Shown here: piece by piece, positions 61,837-64,000 of the stretch
Numbering within the stretch: the first letter of the stretch is position 1
How the letters are laid out: each line of letters opens with the position of its first letter
Assembly: GCA_910576545.1 (NCBI GenBank)
Contig: CAJTKM010000008.1
Location: 48,268 to 112,267, forward strand
Source: Lachnospiraceae bacterium
GTDB taxonomy: Bacteria; Bacillota; Clostridia; Lachnospirales; Anaerotignaceae
Direction of reading: 5' to 3'
DNA length: 64,000 nt
The notes under the pieces: model-generated
The model's input: only the letters and a program-made list of their open reading frames with translations
What the model was told of the DNA's origin: nothing
The model's database searches: none
Made by a program: the position numbers and the translations under genes

Positions 61837-62076
61837 GCGCGAAAGCTTAAGTATACTGCGGTTTTCAGGCAATCGGGCAAATTTGGCATCGGGCAGGACA
61901 AACGCTTCTCGGTAACTTATCCAAGGGCAATCCGGCTCAAAAAGTGTGAGAGTTGAGTTGCCTTGATAGATGTCACTATGTTGAGTTGCCGAGTTAGATG
62001 TTGGGGAGTTGTGGCTGTGAGATAGATGTCAAAGCTGGGATGACCGGAAAATAAAGAGATGGAGATGACAAGGTGT
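61837..62076. other. Gene-free stretch with a short direct repeat
   Basis: GTTGAGTTGCC occurs twice (about 61951 and 61978), each followed within a few bases by an AGATGT word. No coding region, RNA or clear promoter was recognised. Confidence 0.4.
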
Positions 62077-62589
62077 ATGAGAATTTTTGCTTTGCAGCTT
62101 AACAATGATGTTAAAGGCATAGAAGCCAGAAAAGAATATATCGAATCTTTGATTGCGTCCTTGCCGTCACCGGATCTTGTTGTCCTTCCGGAGTTGGCAA
62201 TATGCAGTTATATGGCCAGTCAGAAAATCTGGGAATATGCAGACAACTGCGGACGGAGCACTGCAGCATGGACAATACAGATAGCTCAAAAATATAATAC
62301 TTATGTCGGAGTTGGCTATTTAGATAAAGAAAAGGGAGATTACTTTAACCGTTACATGATTGTCGGCACTGGTGGCGTCTGTGGAACTGTTACAAAATCA
62401 GAGGGTGAATCAGCGGTCTTTAAACGTGGCAGTTTTGGCAGTCTGATAGAAACGCCTTTCGGAAAAGTTGCTGTTGCGATCTGTTACGATTCACGTAGAA
62501 AGCATTTTTATGAGAACATAAAAGAAAAACAGATATCCCTTATTCTGTTTCCACATGGCGCTCCTGCCGATCCTGCAAAAGCTGACTGA
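62077..62589 (+). pseudogene. Carbon-nitrogen hydrolase (nitrilase superfamily), truncated by an IS21-type element
   Basis: The first about 167 codons encode MRIFALQLNNDVKG, LVVLPELAIC (catalytic Glu), AQKYNTYVGVGYLD, and GKVAVAICYDSRRKHF (catalytic Cys). Typical members have 260-300 residues; this one stops at FPHGAPADPAKAD, where IS-type terminal sequence starts at about 62580. The third catalytic residue, a Lys, may be in TVTKSEGES. The missing part might lie beyond the element outside the window. ATG 62059 is an alternative start. Confidence 0.8.
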
Positions 62590-64000
62590 ATATTATCCCC
62601 CTTGGGAGCCACCAGTTTCCCGCTTCAGAGCCACCCGGAAATGGTATTTTCCACCTTCAGAGCCACCACAACATATTGTGGCAGCACACATATTTGATTT
62701 CACTATAAATCTCCTTATAGTTATTCTTGGAGAACTGCTAATGCAGTATCACCAAATAATCTATAGGGAGGTCTTTTTATGTTTAAGAAGACAAAAGTCA
62801 GAAGTATTCTGGAACTTCTGGGAAAAAATCTAAGCGCAAGGGAGGTGTCAAAAGTTTTAGGTGTATCAAGAAATACCGTCGCTGAAGTACAGGCGTTATT
62901 CTTACAATCGGACAAATCATGGGATGATATTTCTGAATGGGATGACGACAGGCTTTATGAACTGTTCTATCCGGATAAGTTTAAATATAAACCCAGATAT
63001 GCTCCGGTTGATTATTCTTACGTCCATAGAGAGTTAAAGAAGACAGGCGTCACAGAAAAGCTCCTTTGGGAAGAATACTGTGCCAGATGTGAGAAAGACG
63101 GGGTGGATGCATGTTCTTATATAACATTTGCCCCAAATTACAAGAAATTTACGGCAGATAAAAACTATACGAGCCACATAGAGCATAAACCCGGATTAGA
63201 GGTTGAAGTCGACTGGTCAGGGCCGTCAATGAACTATATGGAGCCTGATACCGGTGAGCGTGTAACGGCATACCTGTTTGTTGCAACAATGCCATACAGT
63301 CAGATGATCTATGTGGAAGCCGCAACAAGCATGAATGAAAAAGCATGGCTTTCCTGTCATGTGAACATGTTCCGGTTCTTTGGCGGCACACCAGTAAAGA
63401 TTGTCTGTGATAACCTGAAAACCGGAGTGACCCTGCATCCTAAAAGAGGCGGGATCATACTAAATGAGGCCTATCTTTCCCTTGGCGAGTATTATTCCGT
63501 TGCCATCATGCCTACAGGCGTCAAAAAGCCGAAGCAGAAAGCAAGCGTTGAAGGTTCTGTGGGTAAGATCGCCACGGCTGTCATCGCAAAACTCAGGAAC
63601 GATGTATTCACATCATTAGCCGCATTAAATGCTGGTATCCGGAAAGCAGTAAAAGAATTCAATGACAAGCCGTTCCAAAAACGCCCCGGCAGCCGTCAGC
63701 TCATCTGCCATTCCCGCTTCGGAAAAATCTGTCAGTGGATGCCCTGCGCGACAGGGCAAGGGAAACAGGCCCCAAAACCTTTGAAGTAATCCGCAGGATG
63801 TTTGACGAGGCAAAAGTAGAAGACCAGCCCATGCAGACAGCAGGAGCCATACTTTCCATAGCTGGCATCTATTCACCCCGGATCCTTGAAAAAGCATGTG
63901 ATAAAGCGCTCAGGCAATACCATATGCCTTATTATAAGACTATCTATTCCAATGCAAAGAGCATAAACAGTGAGAAAGAACTTACGGAGTTTAAGGGAAA
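62585..64000 (+). mobile_element. IS21-family insertion sequence (left end and istA; right end outside window)
   Basis: The left end has the multiple short repeats typical of IS21: TTGGGAGCCACC (62602), TTCAGAGCCACC (62624) and TTCAGAGCCACC (62656). The istA frame begins at 62779. The insertion cuts the nitrilase gene. The istB gene and right terminus would lie beyond 64000. A fragment of a related element sits at 46485-46625. Confidence 0.85.
62779..64000 (+). pseudogene. istA: IS21 transposase IstA, internally deleted and frameshifted
   Basis: Residues 1-310 are intact: an N-terminal helix-turn-helix (NLSAREVSKVLGVSRNTVAE) and the DDE core with VEVDWSGPS, VCDNLKTGVTL and KASVEGSVGKIAT supplying the two Asp and the Glu. 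After KPFQKRPGSRQ the frame changes at about 63700-63735 and the stop is reached at 63789. In the +1 frame the typical C-terminus continues: RETGPKTFEVIRRMFDEAK, AILSIAGIYSPRILEKACDK. About 100 residues expected in between are missing, so this is a deletion. The gene runs past the window edge. Confidence 0.8.

Noticed and set aside
61917..62120. 67-codon minus-strand frame in the gap before the nitrilase
   Set aside because: No RBS and no family resemblance; its content comes from the short direct repeat.
62779..63789. Functional full-length IstA
   Set aside because: The typical C-terminal segment continues in another frame, about 100 residues appear missing, and the frame stops early.

Overview
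The window looks like a chromosomal segment of an anaerobic, spore-forming member of the Clostridia, probably Lachnospiraceae or Anaerotignum-like, with roughly 50% G+C. The evidence is an alpha/beta-type small acid-soluble spore protein with a sigma-G-like promoter, a CggR-headed glycolytic cluster, the dnaE-pfkA-pyk order, a T-box in front of ileS, strong AGGAGG-type ribosome binding sites, and many radical-SAM and DUF families typical of Firmicutes. The assignment is inference; no rRNA is present.

Layout. 1-8.4 kb: dCMP deaminase (partial), DUF951/MscS/glutamine-amidotransferase operon, mtnN, an unknown acidic protein, PrsW, a stalk-domain protein, tRNA-Gly, then DUF1893, SPL-type radical SAM and DUF503 genes, and an XRE regulator. 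8.7-10.8 kb: smpB, tmRNA, a NUDIX hydrolase and a small acidic membrane protein. 10.9-17.5 kb: cggR-pgk-tpiA-gpmI-eno without gap. 17.9-22.2 kb: SASP, def-fmt-YugP, an HExxH protein and a barnase. 22.4-26 kb: a MacAB-like efflux system plus a YxeA-like protein. 26.2-33.4 kb: dnaE-pfkA-pyk-trmL. 33.4-37.8 kb: a two-component system (minus strand) and a glycosyltransferase. 38.3-43.2 kb: two nearly identical sodium:amino-acid symporters in inverted orientation around a stalk-domain lipoprotein. 43.7-45.7 kb: PflX-like radical SAM, cupin, XRE/zinc-ribbon. 45.8-46.6 kb: remnants of three different mobile elements. 46.8-51.5 kb: an ABC system with a large COG1361-like extracellular partner. 51.7-56.6 kb: an MBL hydrolase and T-box-ileS. 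57.1-61.8 kb: a stalk-domain protein, YhaM, a two-gene split Cas4/RecB-like nuclease, and rlmD. 62-64 kb: a nitrilase cut by an IS21-family element whose transposase gene is itself broken.

Intergenic DNA is unusually rich in repeats. I see a family with three consecutive hairpins (family A, about a dozen copies), a 38-157 bp inverted-repeat element resembling a MITE (family B, four copies), a cruciform family with 10-bp terminal inverted repeats in one copy (family C, two copies), and a 64-bp repeat (family D, two copies). Family A copies often sit between an operon-internal stop codon and the next ribosome binding site.

Main leads: the split, membrane-anchored Cas4-like nuclease behind YhaM (59456-60341); the repeat families; a predicted response-regulator regulon with 11-bp-spaced TTAAGA half-sites at two ABC operons and the two-component operon; a helical-phase array of GTACATATA sites; and the glycolytic cluster in which gap is missing while the 20-bp-phased CggR-like operator is kept. 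No CRISPR array, prophage or rRNA was seen.
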